Assembly: GCA_036852015.1 (NCBI GenBank)
Contig: JAANDG010000279.1
Location: 118,012 to 182,011, forward strand
Length of the DNA: 64,000 nucleotides
Reading direction: 5' to 3'
Origin: Pelodera strongyloides
Lineage: Eukaryota > Nematoda > Chromadorea > Rhabditida > Rhabditidae
Numbering within the stretch: the stretch's first letter is position 1; each line of letters begins with the position of its first letter. The notes beneath the pieces are model-generated. The model was not told the origin of the DNA. It saw only the letters and a program-made list of their open reading frames with translations, and searched no databases. Made by a program: the position numbers and the translations under genes. Positions 53,030-64,000 of the stretch are shown in pieces.

Positions 53030-53212
53030 ATGGTAGTAAACACAAACGATGATCTTATGAAAAGGAGCAATATCAATAGGAAAGTTGCTCAGGATGCGAG
53101 CGCTGGTTGGCTTGCCTCAGAATATGAGCCTGTTGGGAGCACCTGTCAGAGCCCGATTTCCGATCAACGCATTAATGCATTCAAAGCGTTGAGCAAATAC
53201 ACGGATAGATAG
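53030..53212 (+). CDS. Small unassigned plus-strand ORF
   Basis: ATG at 53030 (MVVNTNDDLMKRSN...) opens 60 codons, hydrophilic and fairly balanced in composition, ending in TAG at 53210-53212. No splice sites, homologue or promoter were recognised. It lies opposite the MOB2 5' region, close to exon 1B. It may be chance. Confidence 0.15.
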   Translation: MVVNTNDDLMKRSNINRKVAQDASAGWLASEYEPVGSTCQSPISDQRINAFKALSKYTDR

Positions 53213-53443
53213 CCTACTGGACAGTCGACCTGTCACCCGCAACGAGAATCGTTTTCAAAACTTACAATCGAATTGTAATTACAGTTGCAGCTTACAATAA
53301 ACATACTGACGTATACGCTTGATAACATGGCAATAAACGTCACATTTCTGACCTGGCCTGCCTTTCCCTCGCAGTTGAGGAACGCCTTTGGTTCATTTGC
53401 GAAAGCTATGCGATCAAGTAAACGAAAACAAAAATCGACTCAC

Positions 53444-53574
53444 GCAAAGCTGAGAAGGTTGGAAATGACGAATTTGGCAAGACAGCAGCCCTGTACTTCT
53501 TCTTGTTCGATAGATGGGCGTCGTTGAATGGTCGGTCGCGGCTGAGGCTGTATTGAGGTCGCTAATACGGACAT
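53444..53574 (-). CDS. MOB2: Candidate alternative first coding exon of MOB2 (exon 1B)
   Basis: On the minus strand, ATG at 53574-53572 opens 43 codons plus two bases ending at a strong donor, GC|GTGAGT. The frame hits a stop immediately after the donor, so the coding signal ends where the donor is. The peptide includes QPQPRPTIQRRPSIEQEE, then CCLAKFVISNLLSF, with codon use like real exons. It ends in phase 2, matching the core exon at 45927; joined, the product is 316 aa. This is a different N-terminus from exon 1C, implying alternative promoters about 5.8 kb apart. Confidence 0.6.
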
Positions 53575-54381
53575 GCAATACTGAAACGTTGACTAGTTCA
53601 AGAAGAATGTAGAAAACTTTCGGACGGACAAACGAGGAAAGCCTGAGTAATCAAAGAAAAGGCTCGTTAGGTTTAAAATATGCAATTATCAAATGATGAA
53701 TCATAAAAATCGAATATATTTATCGAGAGGGTAAATGGTCAAAAGGACCTCATCGTTCAAGGTTACATACTGCACCCACATAGTGTAAGGAAGCATAAGA
53801 GGAGTTGGAAATTGAGGGAGATAAATATGAACAAAGAATACTGGAAACATTTCGAATCCAACTTTAAATTTAAACAGCGTGCGAAAACCCAGTTAGTTTC
53901 CAATATATTTTCCAGTATTTTTTCCAGTAGGCAAGAAATAATAAAACAAATGCAAAAAAAATGCAAAAAGTTATAGGAAGAACCAAATGTTTATGCCGCA
54001 AAAGACTATTACTCTGCGAATGTTGGCCATAAAAAATTGGTGAAACAAGTTGATACAAACTGTATTAAAATCGATTTTCCGAAAAACTATTCTACATATA
54101 AGACTTCTAATATAAACCAATATTAATATATAAAGTATATGATTAAAATATATAGGATCGTTGGGCGCCTTACCTAAACTATATGGGAAAACTTCCAATA
54201 TTATATTACGAATCTCAGCGAAAGATGACGATTCTAAACGGAACGGTCGGAGATAGTAAAACCATAATCATTGTATAAATTGTGCATTGAATTTGACGTT
54301 ATCGTTCAGCGTTCACGGAAAAGGTGCCATTTTGAATGAGCGAGAGGGGAAAGATGCAATGATCCATTCAAACTGTACCCC

Positions 54382-54420
54382 CGAGAGAGACAGAGTGAGA
54401 CAGAGAAATAGAGAGAGAAA
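54382..54420 (+). repeat. GA-rich microsatellite
   Basis: Interrupted GAGAGACAGAG-type repeats. Purine-rich sequence with some T and C continues to about 54470. Confidence 0.8.
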
Positions 54421-57400
54421 CATAAGATTAGATAGAAAACGAAAGAAGCAAAGAAACAGAGAGACAGAGTACAAAAATAATGCAATATGCAGAAAGTAAG
54501 CATCGAAGAGCGCAACCGAAATTCAAGAAGAAATACACCTAACACTTGAAATTTTATTTGATTACTTCTATACAACTATAAATGTTCTGGTAAACATATT
54601 TTGCGCATCTCGACGAAACTCAACTAAACAACTTGTATTCACTCAGTAGTAAATGGTGGTGACGTAGTCAAACCCTTGAATTTGCGTGTTTTCACTATGC
54701 GCTTGTAATAACCGTGTCTAAGGGGGTGGGCGTTCCGGTCATTCCGGTCGTAGGTTCAACTGCAGCCTCCGAACAAAGATAATAAAATATTGGCTGAAAC
54801 GGCTTTGTCCTGCTCTCAGCAGCGCCGCAGATAATCCACATAATTTTGCAATCGGACAGCATTCCACAACTCAAATAAGGCGTGCTAATGCGGGTAATTG
54901 CAGCCTTGGTTGTTATATGATCATGTGAAGACACCGAGCCATTAAACAACGATGACAATTGAAGACTAAATGTGGCGCAGCTCAATGAAAATAATTCAAG
55001 TCTCTTAGAACTTATCCATCAGAACAGATGAGCTGGAATTTCAGCTCTGAAATGGAGGGGTGGCGAGAGCGGGGCGCACAAAGAGATTTCAACAATCCAA
55101 AAGACTATTCGTGAAGTGGACGTTCAAGTAGATCCCACGAATGAGCAGATTTTGGTTTCATCCAGCAGCCAGAACAGAATTGTCGACCTACTTGTTCGAA
55201 CACCTCTTGCATAAAACGATTTATGCAGTTTCTCCAAAAATACATTGGAAATAGAAACTCATGTGAAAACCGGTCAATCGACCAAGAATCTGCAGATTCA
55301 AAATGGACAAGATTTGAGATCTGTATATATGCGTGTGCATGTTTCGCCGCATTAACTCGGCAGACGGTGGAGCATGGGAAATCCCATAGAGATGACCATA
55401 AATGAGGCACTAAATGATGGAGAACGCCATAAAGGCGGGGGGCAAATTATGAAAAATGGATAACAACAATACAATCAACTTGTGGCTCGAGTTGAAATAT
55501 GGCAACATGTCCTCGCTGAGAACTCCAGTTACATGACCGTTAATTTTCGTCATCGCCCTCGTTCGAAAGCGTTGATTACAAGTAGGCACAGAACTGGATG
55601 TGCAAACAATATGATACCACAACAGCAAGTACATTTGTTCGGTTGGGTAGGATCCAGTTAGGATGGTTATATGCGAAGACTGGAAGGTATGTTGTTCACT
55701 CTCTCGCTCTAGATGTTGACACTGCGGAGAACAAAAGGACAGCCAACCAAAGACTAGGGCTCTCGACAACTAATACCAAAGGTATGGGGGGTGAATGGGG
55801 CCAATGCATAAATATCAGAAGTTGCATATGTTACTGAGGCCGAGACATTAAATTACTTTTTGGTTATACGCAACCGAGATAGTCAAGCATATATTGGCTA
55901 TCAGTCGAGTGATGGAACAAGCCCAATGGTTCGAAGAAAAAAAAAGATTGATAGACATAGGCAGCGATTCCAAAACGGGCATGCAATCCATATTACAAAG
56001 CCCGGTATGAAAGAAGAAATAATCGAGCGCTGACATTACACTGCCGATCCGCTTTAGTATAGCATATACATTCCCCCGTACATTTCAATCAGAAGGCAAA
56101 AAGGAAAGGTAGACTGAACCAAAAAACTAAATGATCAATCGCATTCGCCTGTTGCGACCTTCTATACAGCTGCCATGCAAAACATGAAAATGCGCTCCAG
56201 AGGATTACATTAATCAATATTGTATAAACAGGAAAATACTTATCTACGAAAATGTCACATACGCAGGTAGTTAAAAACGTCAAAATGTTGAGAATGGATT
56301 AATTTGTAATAAAAATAAGTGTGCCGGCACGCAACTATGATCGCAAGTGTTTGAAAATGAGAGCGATATCGGCCCGTTGATGGGGCGCACACACCGCAGA
56401 TATAGATAGTGTCAAGGACGAGAAAAAAACAGCAACAACAACATATGCGGAATAAGACATGTTTAGGGAAGGGAAGACGTTTAAAGACAAAATAGCCTGC
56501 CCGACCACGAGAAATACTATCTCAAGCACTGCGTACTTTTTCAGAAAGAATGTTTGCTTAGACGAATGAAAGTTCGAGAAAACAGAGGTCAAAGCGGCTG
56601 AGTCCACGAAAAAAAAGGCGAAACGCAGTAAAACGAGAAGAAGTTGTGCACAATAAACTACAAGAATATGGAGCCAAGGTAAATAGGCGCCGGCTGTGTG
56701 TAAACAGTACAGCCGGGTGCACCCGCGGCAGTGTTTGGAGGTACAAATATGTGGAGCTTGGCGAGTTCGCATTACTGCTGGCAGCTGGGATAAACCTTGG
56801 TTAGCCGATAACGCCCTTCTTAATAAAATGTGATAGATCAGAAGAGGATCAGGGTCCCACTAGATACATCAATCGCATATAGCCATATGACTGATGAAGT
56901 GCATTCCACACCTATTGGCCTGTTCGAGGTGTTGAAACCCATACTAAGGAAGAGCCAAAGCTGATAACTAAAATACAATAAGAGCAAGGAGAAAAACGTG
57001 TATCAATGGTCGCGCTACAAAGTACTGTGCGCAAAGCAAACAGAAAACCCGTGTTTAAGTGTTTAAACTAGCTAAACTACAAAACAGAACGTGGCTGGTC
57101 CTCAGCATAGCCACAATGCCACACTTTTTGGTTGTGCCCGTTCAAAGTAAATAGACACTACGAATAAATCAACTCGTTGAATCAATTGAACCATTAAATT
57201 GAACCACGAAAACATACGACAAAAAGTTCCACGCTCTGCCTGCATAGATAATATCGGAAGAAGAATTTTGAGGAAAAAGGATACATTTTTCAGATCTTGA
57301 CCGATAATTCCAGCGAAATTTGGTGGATCAAAAATTAAAAGAAAAGGAGAATATTGCAAAAATGGTCAAAGCACAAGAAAAATATAAATATAAATCACTC

Positions 57401-59063
57401 AGCAGACCGTTAGGAGGTGGCAATCGAAAGACTATTTGTGATGCATTTACTGCAAATCTGGACGCATATGTGTGTGTGCACTACAATTGATAGACATCTA
57501 AAAGGGACACACCGAAAAGGGCATGTTTATATCCGCATATAAACAAAAAAAAAACACATTGATGATATATCTGAAGTGGCAAATGCCTTCAGATAAAAGG
57601 ATGCCGGTCAAGCAACAAAGCTATCTGAACAAAGCAGGAGCTAACTGGACTATAGGGTAGGTTTCACTACCATGTGGCTGGTTAGGCAAGGATATATCGT
57701 GTTCTAAAATAGAGGAAGACGCTTTGAACAGAATGAAGCCCAGTAAGGTAGCGATAGTTGAGTGTTGAGTATCAATCTACTCAACTATCTATGACTAGCC
57801 TTGCATCTAATGCAGGATAATTTGAGGACAAACTTAAAAAAGAAGAATTATTTGAGGTGTCTGTTAATAACGATTAGGGTTCAATAGAGATCCCTTTGGT
57901 TAAGAAAGTCTAAAAAACTTGTGAGCTCCAGCATAAGATATCCGAGCGATTGAGTCCATCAATCAATTTCAAGAGAAGCGGGACACATCCTTGATCCCAA
58001 AGCAAAAGACGTGCGAGAGAAGATTGCATGTAGAATATGCTTGAGGCGTGCGGTCAGTCAGGCAGTCAGCTGATATGACGCTTTGTTAACCGCTTTTTGC
58101 TTTAGATATGCCGACAAGAAACCGCGAGATTTTTAAATCAATCGACTGTAGCTAAAAGAAAAAAAAGATGAAGATAAAAGGTGTAAATGTGGTTCTAAAG
58201 CGAAATCGTCATGAAGGAATGACGAAGCATTCCAATATATCGTTCAATAAAAATGCAGCCAAACCGTGTTAGGTACACAAAAGTTTGCAATCAAGCAACG
58301 AGTTTGCCCCTTATTTGTGCAAAGCGGTGAATTGTTGAAGCTGTGAGTTATTGCACGATATTGGACAAACATGCATATCAGCTTCACGGGCCAAACAATT
58401 AAACTGAGCCAGGGAGAAGGGTTTTAATTTTACGCATTTATTTGAGTTTGTTTAATTAAGTGATAATCCAAGTCAGCTTATTATTAACAAACGCCTTTGA
58501 CGGTCGTCAGAGACATCAATGTTGAAAATTCACTACTGTCATATTTGAAGAAAATAAAGCTAATAACAGAGGTTTCACTAAAGAAACCCGACTACGGCAT
58601 TGAAGAGCAAATAGGCTGTGATAGGCACTGAATCGGAGTTCGTAAACGAAATCTTCCACACGTCGTAAAGTCGTTTCCGCCATTCGGGAAAAAAATTGAG
58701 CCGTTTTTACCAAAGGATCAAATTTATGATGGTCATTCTGTTTTATTGATGTCGGGATTTTTTCTGCAAGAATACGTCGTCAGTATTTTAATTTGCAGTA
58801 ATCGTTCATTGTGTGAAACAAAGAGTGAGGCTATAGTCGAGTATCGCATTAAAAGGATCGACTCTGAAATAGTGTAAAAATAGCCGCGTAAACTAATCGC
58901 GGTGTCTGTGTTTATGTTTTTTTTTCTCGATAAAACAATGGAATGGAGTGGAAACGAAAGAGAAAAACGGGCTTTTCCCAATCTGCTGAGAAGGACCGCA
59001 CAGTTTTTTTAATGGGATTACTAATGCTGATCGCCAAAAGCAAATATTTAGTGGTTGTGCGGT

Positions 59064-59073
59064 GGGGGGGGGG
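59064..59073 (+). repeat. Run of 10 G
   Basis: Ten consecutive G after GGT; the third and shortest of the long G runs in the window. Confidence 0.85.
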
Positions 59074-59484
59074 AGTGAACCGTAAAAGATGCGCAGGAAA
59101 TGTTCAATGATTAGAAGAAGAAATGTAAAGAAATATGCGTCAAGTCAACTGCTAATTTGACCAAAACAATTATAGTACTGACCTGAGCCGTTTCAGTTTA
59201 CAAAAGCACACATCGTTAAATGTGCAAACAAGCCATTCCCATTCGACCAAACTACTAGTTTAAGACCTCGTAAACCTCCTTGTCAAAACACTGTGTCAAA
59301 TCCGAGTCAAGGTCTTTGAGTCACACTTCGGCGAATTGTTGAACAATTATGGTCATTTCAAAGGACTTGGTTCCGTGCCTCGACTCCTCAATTCCCCCTT
59401 CGAACTACTCGAATCGCATTTTGCAAAGTTTTTGGAAGATCATTCAAGATAATTATTCGAAAGGTTAGTGGTGGAAGGAAAACA

Positions 59485-59543
59485 TGAGACAGAGAGGGAG
59501 AGGGAGGGAGAGAGAGGGAGAGAGAGAGAGGGAGGGAGGGAGA
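59485..59543 (+). repeat. GAGAGG/GGGA microsatellite
   Basis: About 59 bp of (GA)n and (GGGA)n units with few interruptions, the cleanest of the purine tracts. Confidence 0.9.
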
Positions 59544-60660
59544 AACCACTACTATGGGCACCCCTCAAGTATCATAAAAATGTCAATCCAAGGTTACGAA
59601 CGATGACCACACACAATTTCAACACTGCATAAGAACCTGGACAAAGACGGGTGGAGGAGCGTCTTAGAATCTAGAGGCGAGGAACTCGAAGTAATCCCAA
59701 AGTAAGATCAAACACGAGATTTCCAAGGTGAAACTTCAGAAAATCAGACAACCTTTCAGACAATACCAGGAAAAGGAGATCGAGAGGAAAGTGTTAAACA
59801 AACACAGAAAAATATGCTGTAAACGACTTTTGAAAAAGAAAACGTTTGCATAACACGTGCACGTCGAGTTCAAAAGAACGAAGGTAAAAGAATTACTGGC
59901 AGTGAAAGCTTGGAAATCCGAAAAAAACTCTAAGCTGTCCGTTTACTGTAGTGCTTTAAAGCTAAGATGGACCTAGAAAATCCAAAATAATCCGAAAAAA
60001 TATTTTTTAAGGTGCTGTAAATAAGCTGCCGTTGACAGGGATCATTTTCACAAATGAGAAAAATAGTACATCGTACAAATAACAAGTGGGGGAGGGGGCA
60101 TAGCTGACCAGGGAATAAATATATTTGGTAGCGAGAGAAAGAGAGAACAGCGGGGATCGATGTTTCTGCGCGGGCAAAACATTCGTCTGACGCGCGCTCC
60201 ACAGCGCCACCACGCGCTCGCACTCACGCTTTTAAATTCGAAAACCAGTCTCACCCCCAGTACTTTATGCAGCCGCTACATGATTTGAATCCCAAGTGCA
60301 TTAACTTCAGAGAAGAAAGAATAGAGACAAAAACGACTTTCAAACTCATTTAAAAGCGCAATTCATTACCCGTTTTGTTATTCCGCGGAATGTAAGTATT
60401 AAGTAAAACTACTGAGGTTAATGAAAACAGGATGGGAATATATTTAGTGTTATGAGTACGGAACTAATTCTTAAATAGAAAAGTACCCTTTGTGGGGGCA
60501 TGCTTAGAGGATGATTTTTTCCCAACGAATGACAAGAAGGGCAAACTCGTGACAAGTCCCCGTTGAATTACTCAAAACAGCGGGAGAACAACATTTCTTT
60601 CTGAAGATGTTAGACCAATTTGTCATCACAAAGTGTTTGAGTCAGACGAAAACAACTTAC

Positions 60661-60943
60661 CATATACAGATGTTCTAGCAAGTACTGCTCCAAATACAAA
60701 ACTGCAACACAGTGAGTGCCATATCAGCTCGCATGCATAAATGAGGCGCAAAACAAATACCTGACCTCGAAACAAAACAGAAAGGATAAAAAATAATAAT
60801 ATGACGTACCCAATGATCCAGTGAACGGTGTCACGAAAGTAGTCGGGTAGACGCTCCAGCTTGAACGGTCGTCTCTGGGTTACTCTTCGGGGACTTAGCA
60901 CACGTGTTGGACGATGGCACTGTGTGTATCCCATCAGCACATC
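60661..60943 (-). CDS. Two exons of an unrecognised small membrane protein (3' incomplete)
   Basis: Exon a: 60943-60810, after acceptor TTTGCAG, with ATG at 60934-60932 and donor GTACGT. Exon b: 60701-60661, between acceptor TGTTGCAG and a consensus GTAAGT donor. The phases agree (2, then 1). The joined product starts MGYTQCHRPTRVLSP, has a basic stretch (RRVTQRRPFKLERLPDYFRD), and then a hydrophobic segment HWIIGFVFGAVLA (about residues 38-50) that looks like one membrane span. The following exon is uncertain: acceptors at about 60600, 60180 and 59960 all give in-phase but unconvincing tails. The short leader before the ATG suits a trans-spliced or first exon. Alternatively exon a could be a very distant first exon of MOB2, since it ends in phase 2 as well. 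I do not recognise the family. Confidence 0.55.
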
Positions 60944-63900
60944 CTGCAAACTAGAATTTCAATTAACGACAAGGTCTAAATAATTACAGAACAACAAATA
61001 TTTCATCGAATCGAGATAAGTTCCAATAAGAAATACGGCAATTGTTTAAGACAACTGAACACAATTCTGTAAGTGGCTCAAATTCAAGCAGCAAAGTGTT
61101 TGTAATAGTTAGTGCAGGAAATTCAGAGGAAATGTGACGGAATAAAACGGAAAATGACAAAATAGGTTGTTCCCACATACACGTAAGAACAACGTATTTT
61201 TCAGTATGTAAGAAAATTGTTGAATGGAGTGGGTCTTGGTGTTTCTAAAAAACAGCAATTCAAAATATTTTGAGTACTACACTATTTTCAATTGGAGCTT
61301 ATTGAGAAAGAAAATAAAAATAACTTTTATTACGTGGGAGTGAGCCTTTAAACTAAGATTTATGAGCAATAATTTCTTGCCGTGAAAATAAAGTAATTGA
61401 CAATATTCAGAAATTGAAGCCTATCATTTACTGGTTGGGGATTGTTTACCGCACTATAATGGAATATCAAAGCTGATCAAATAGTTATTAGTTTACACAA
61501 AATGTCACTACAGAATCATGGAAATATGCATACCGTCCATCAAGCATAAATGTAACTCAGAGGAAAAAAATGTTAGTATAATTAATGCAAATTTGGTGGA
61601 ATCAAGGTGTTGACTTTGCTAAAGTAAAAAGTTGGTGGTTGTAAGATACTGTTATTATAGAGGAAAATCTCGGAAACAAGTCTAGCATTGTCCTGTGTCG
61701 GAATTGCGGTTGCTATGCCAATCAAGAACTTGAATAAAGAATAAAGAGTTATAATAAGAATTAAGCGTTTTAAATCGTCCGCTAAGCTTCTCGCCTCGAG
61801 TAAGTGCTTCCGGGAGAAATGCGAAAACCAATACAATTGTAAGTGTAGAGCTCCTGTTGAATAGAACCGAAGGGTCTTAGGCACAGGTTGGTTGAACCTC
61901 CTTTATATGCTTTATATTAAACATTCATACTCACCAAAATAATCAGTTTTTTATGGGCAATGAGCACTGACAATAAATTTTACCTTGTGTAGGAGAAGGT
62001 CCATAAACAATACAATTTCACAAAACAAATAAGATCTGCGAGATGATATCTGCTTGATGAGGATAGGGGATTTGTGGTTAGATTGTGAGATGTTATCGAT
62101 AATACCTCATACATATAGGAGGGAGGAACAGGCGCCCTCTGGGGCAAAAGACACTGCAATTACTGAGGCAACTACAGTAGAACTGAATACTTTTAAACAC
62201 GGTTAGCATTAGACTGTAAAGGTGTAACATGTGAAATAAGAACATGAAAATAGTTCCGCAATATTTGTAGGGCGCGATAGTTTTGGAAATTAAACCGGAA
62301 CAAAAATTCTATTCAGTGCAGGAAAGCGAGTCGGGCAAAAAAATAAACATTAGACTACCAGGTAGCTCGGAAAACTAGGTCACTCAAAGTGTGCACGGAT
62401 TTCTGCGTATAATGTATCTAATTGACAGCCGTTCGCGCGCGAAAATAAAATTTCAAAAGGCGCGCGCGCTGTGACGGAGAGAACAATGATGTATCTAAAA
62501 AAAAGAAACATAGTTCAGCGCTGTCGATATCAATCGGCAATTCGAAATGTGATTATTTATATCCAATTATAAATTAACAATGAAAACGTCAAGGAAAAAT
62601 TGCAAACATTACAGTTCGTTGGATAAACTCGAACTGCACAATAAAAATACATCGTCGTCTAGTTCACGACCTATGATGAAGAAAAAAAACAAGAAGATAA
62701 ATAGACTATCATAGCCATAGTATACAAATCAGAATGACAGCGATTTTCTCATTTGCATAAAATAAAAAGTGAATGATCGGATATTGTTTTGTGGGAACGA
62801 GATATCGGGGGCAGAGAGATGGATGACAGGTGTCTTTTGTCTGTCATCTCCTGCCCTGTCACACTGTGGCTGACCATTCTAATCAATTGTGATCGCATAG
62901 ACAACATAGCTAATTGAATCGCCTCCGGGCAATAGAGGACACAGTGACAGTCATTGCCAAATACAGGAAGGTCCCAAAAAAACAGTGTGCTCAATGTTGT
63001 TCATATGATCTTGTTATAGCGTTCAGATTCATCCACTTAGTATAAATATTAAACCGAGCTCCAAGAACAAGAAAAATGCACACTCTAATGTTTGACAAAT
63101 TTAGAAGGAACGATATCCGATATCAGCACACCATTTGAATAATAAAACATAAATCCATTTAATGTCATGGTTTAATCATGCGATGCATACAATTTGTTAT
63201 TTTGAACAGCAACTTGGATTTCCATCTTCTCAGAACAAATCACTAAATGTCACGGCTGAGCAAGTTGCAAAGAACAGAGCCTATATGCGTCCCTTACTAA
63301 AAATTTCATATATGATGTAGTTCAAGCCTTGTTGACAAAAATGGCCCAAGTCGGTCTGCATCAGTCGTAACCATGCAATATGGGCAAACTGCTATATCGG
63401 GTAATTGCAACAAATGTATAAGAAACAAGTGCGAGTATAACACAAATCAATCAAAAAGTGGTCTAAAGCAAAGATCGAGGTAGATTTGTCAAATGAGGTT
63501 GTCTTTTAGCTAAGAAACATCTGCGTCTCAATGTTAATGTTTGTGGAGCGCAAACTAGGAGGCCAACTGCTAGCCGGATAGCTCTGTGTCATCATTAGCT
63601 GCGGTCAAACAGCAAATTGTCAGCGATGGGTAAGTTACACTTCAGCTGTAAAATACAGGTTACCAATAAAACTCCTTTAACTGGTGGGAGTAGTAACCAT
63701 GTCTCAATCATCTCAACGAAGAAATGCAAAAAGTAAAAAGCAATATATATCGAAATGTTTTGCAATGTCAGGCATTTTTGCGAGATAGATGGGGAAAATG
63801 GAAAAATTTGATCGGTTTCAGCATATGGCCCGCCGATTGTAAAACGTGAGAAAAGTGTGCGCCACTGGCAATTTTCACTCATATGCCAAGACACAAATCC

Positions 63901-64000
63901 TTTGATAAAAAAAAAAACAATGCTCTTATTATTAATCCATTACATAAACAAGCACAAGTGTAACGTTCGACTGAGCGCTGCTGTTGACTGAACGATATTC
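60944..64000. other. Region upstream of the small membrane-protein gene
   Basis: No gene recognised. It contains a CpG-rich palindromic element at 62432-62470 that could belong to a promoter reading leftward. A minus-strand donor GTGAGT just below 61939 is preceded by a tiny open segment that I could not validate. Confidence 0.5.
62432..62470. promoter_or_regulatory. CpG-rich palindromic element with E2F-like core
   Basis: TTCGCGCGCGAA (62432-62443) is a perfect 12-bp palindrome, followed 16 bp later by GGCGCGCGCGCT. It stands out in AT-rich surroundings. On the minus strand it contains TTTTCGCGCG, resembling E2F sites (TTTSGCGC). It lies about 1.5 kb upstream of the small membrane-protein start. 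Regulatory function is inference. Confidence 0.35.

Larger units (their letters stand above)
45928..60660 (-). other. Long 5' region / first introns of the MOB2 gene
   Basis: About 14.7 kb. Besides the candidate first exons listed separately, I see no other confident gene. It is marked by several GA-rich tracts, always purine on the plus strand (CT-rich on the MOB2 sense strand). A perfect minus-strand donor (CGATATC|GTAAGT, exon edge at 47161) has no usable coding frame before it and could end an untranslated exon. Several ORFs of 60-145 codons on the minus strand are T-rich and look fortuitous. Confidence 0.5.

Noticed and set aside
54695..54985. Clean 96-codon minus-strand ORF in a GC-richer patch
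   Set aside because: No ATG at the start, no splice sites in useful phase and no recognisable motif.
56335..56772. 145-codon hydrophobic minus-strand ORF
   Set aside because: Hydrophobicity follows from T-rich composition; no family motif and no supporting splice or start context.
60048..60254. CpG-rich stretch with a GTGAGT donor and overlapping minus-strand ORFs
   Set aside because: No ATG-led frame reaches the donor; it could be an untranslated exon, but nothing in the sequence proves it.

Overview
The window is animal genomic DNA, AT-rich, with many short exons separated by AT-rich GT..AG introns whose acceptors are mostly TTTCAG or TTTTAG. The gene content (a nematode-style acetyl-CoA carboxylase, an 835-residue PEPT-type oligopeptide transporter, a MOB2 kinase activator and an Lgl protein) points to a nematode, most likely a rhabditid. 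Long intergenic stretches and about 140 coding bases per exon suggest it is not a compact Caenorhabditis genome. The species is inference only.

Layout. 1-1035 (+): last four exons of an lgl-1 (lethal giant larvae) homologue, whose 5' part is outside the window. 1036-12990: about 12 kb with no convincing complete gene, holding one coding-like but frameshifted minus-strand segment (10866-11157) and several hairpin or palindrome sequences. 13000-27413 (+): complete 48-exon acetyl-CoA carboxylase, 2256 aa; the exon sum is 6771 nt, divisible by three. 29190-30850 (+): a decayed, rearranged duplication of ACC exons 26-32 in the order 29-30-31-32 then 26-27-28-29, introns included. 33324-42079 (+): complete 26-exon proton-coupled oligopeptide transporter, 835 aa (2508 nt). 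43868-45927 (-): seven core exons of a MOB2 homologue, convergent with the transporter. Upstream of it lie about 15 kb (45928-60660) with at least two good candidate alternative first coding exons (47677-47801 and 53444-53574), both in the phase the core requires. 60661-60943 (-): two exons of an unrecognised small membrane protein. 60944-64000: no gene seen.

The genes do not form a pathway or an operon: strands differ and spacing is kilobases. Lgl and MOB2 both belong to cell polarity / NDR-kinase biology, ACC makes malonyl-CoA, and the transporter imports di- and tripeptides. I found no transposon ORF, CRISPR, rRNA or confident tRNA. The parts most worth a second look are the MOB2 alternative first exons, the scrambled ACC duplication, a set of atypical GTT splice donors in ACC, a duplicated splice donor in the transporter gene, and a hairpin carrying a miR-25/92-like seed.
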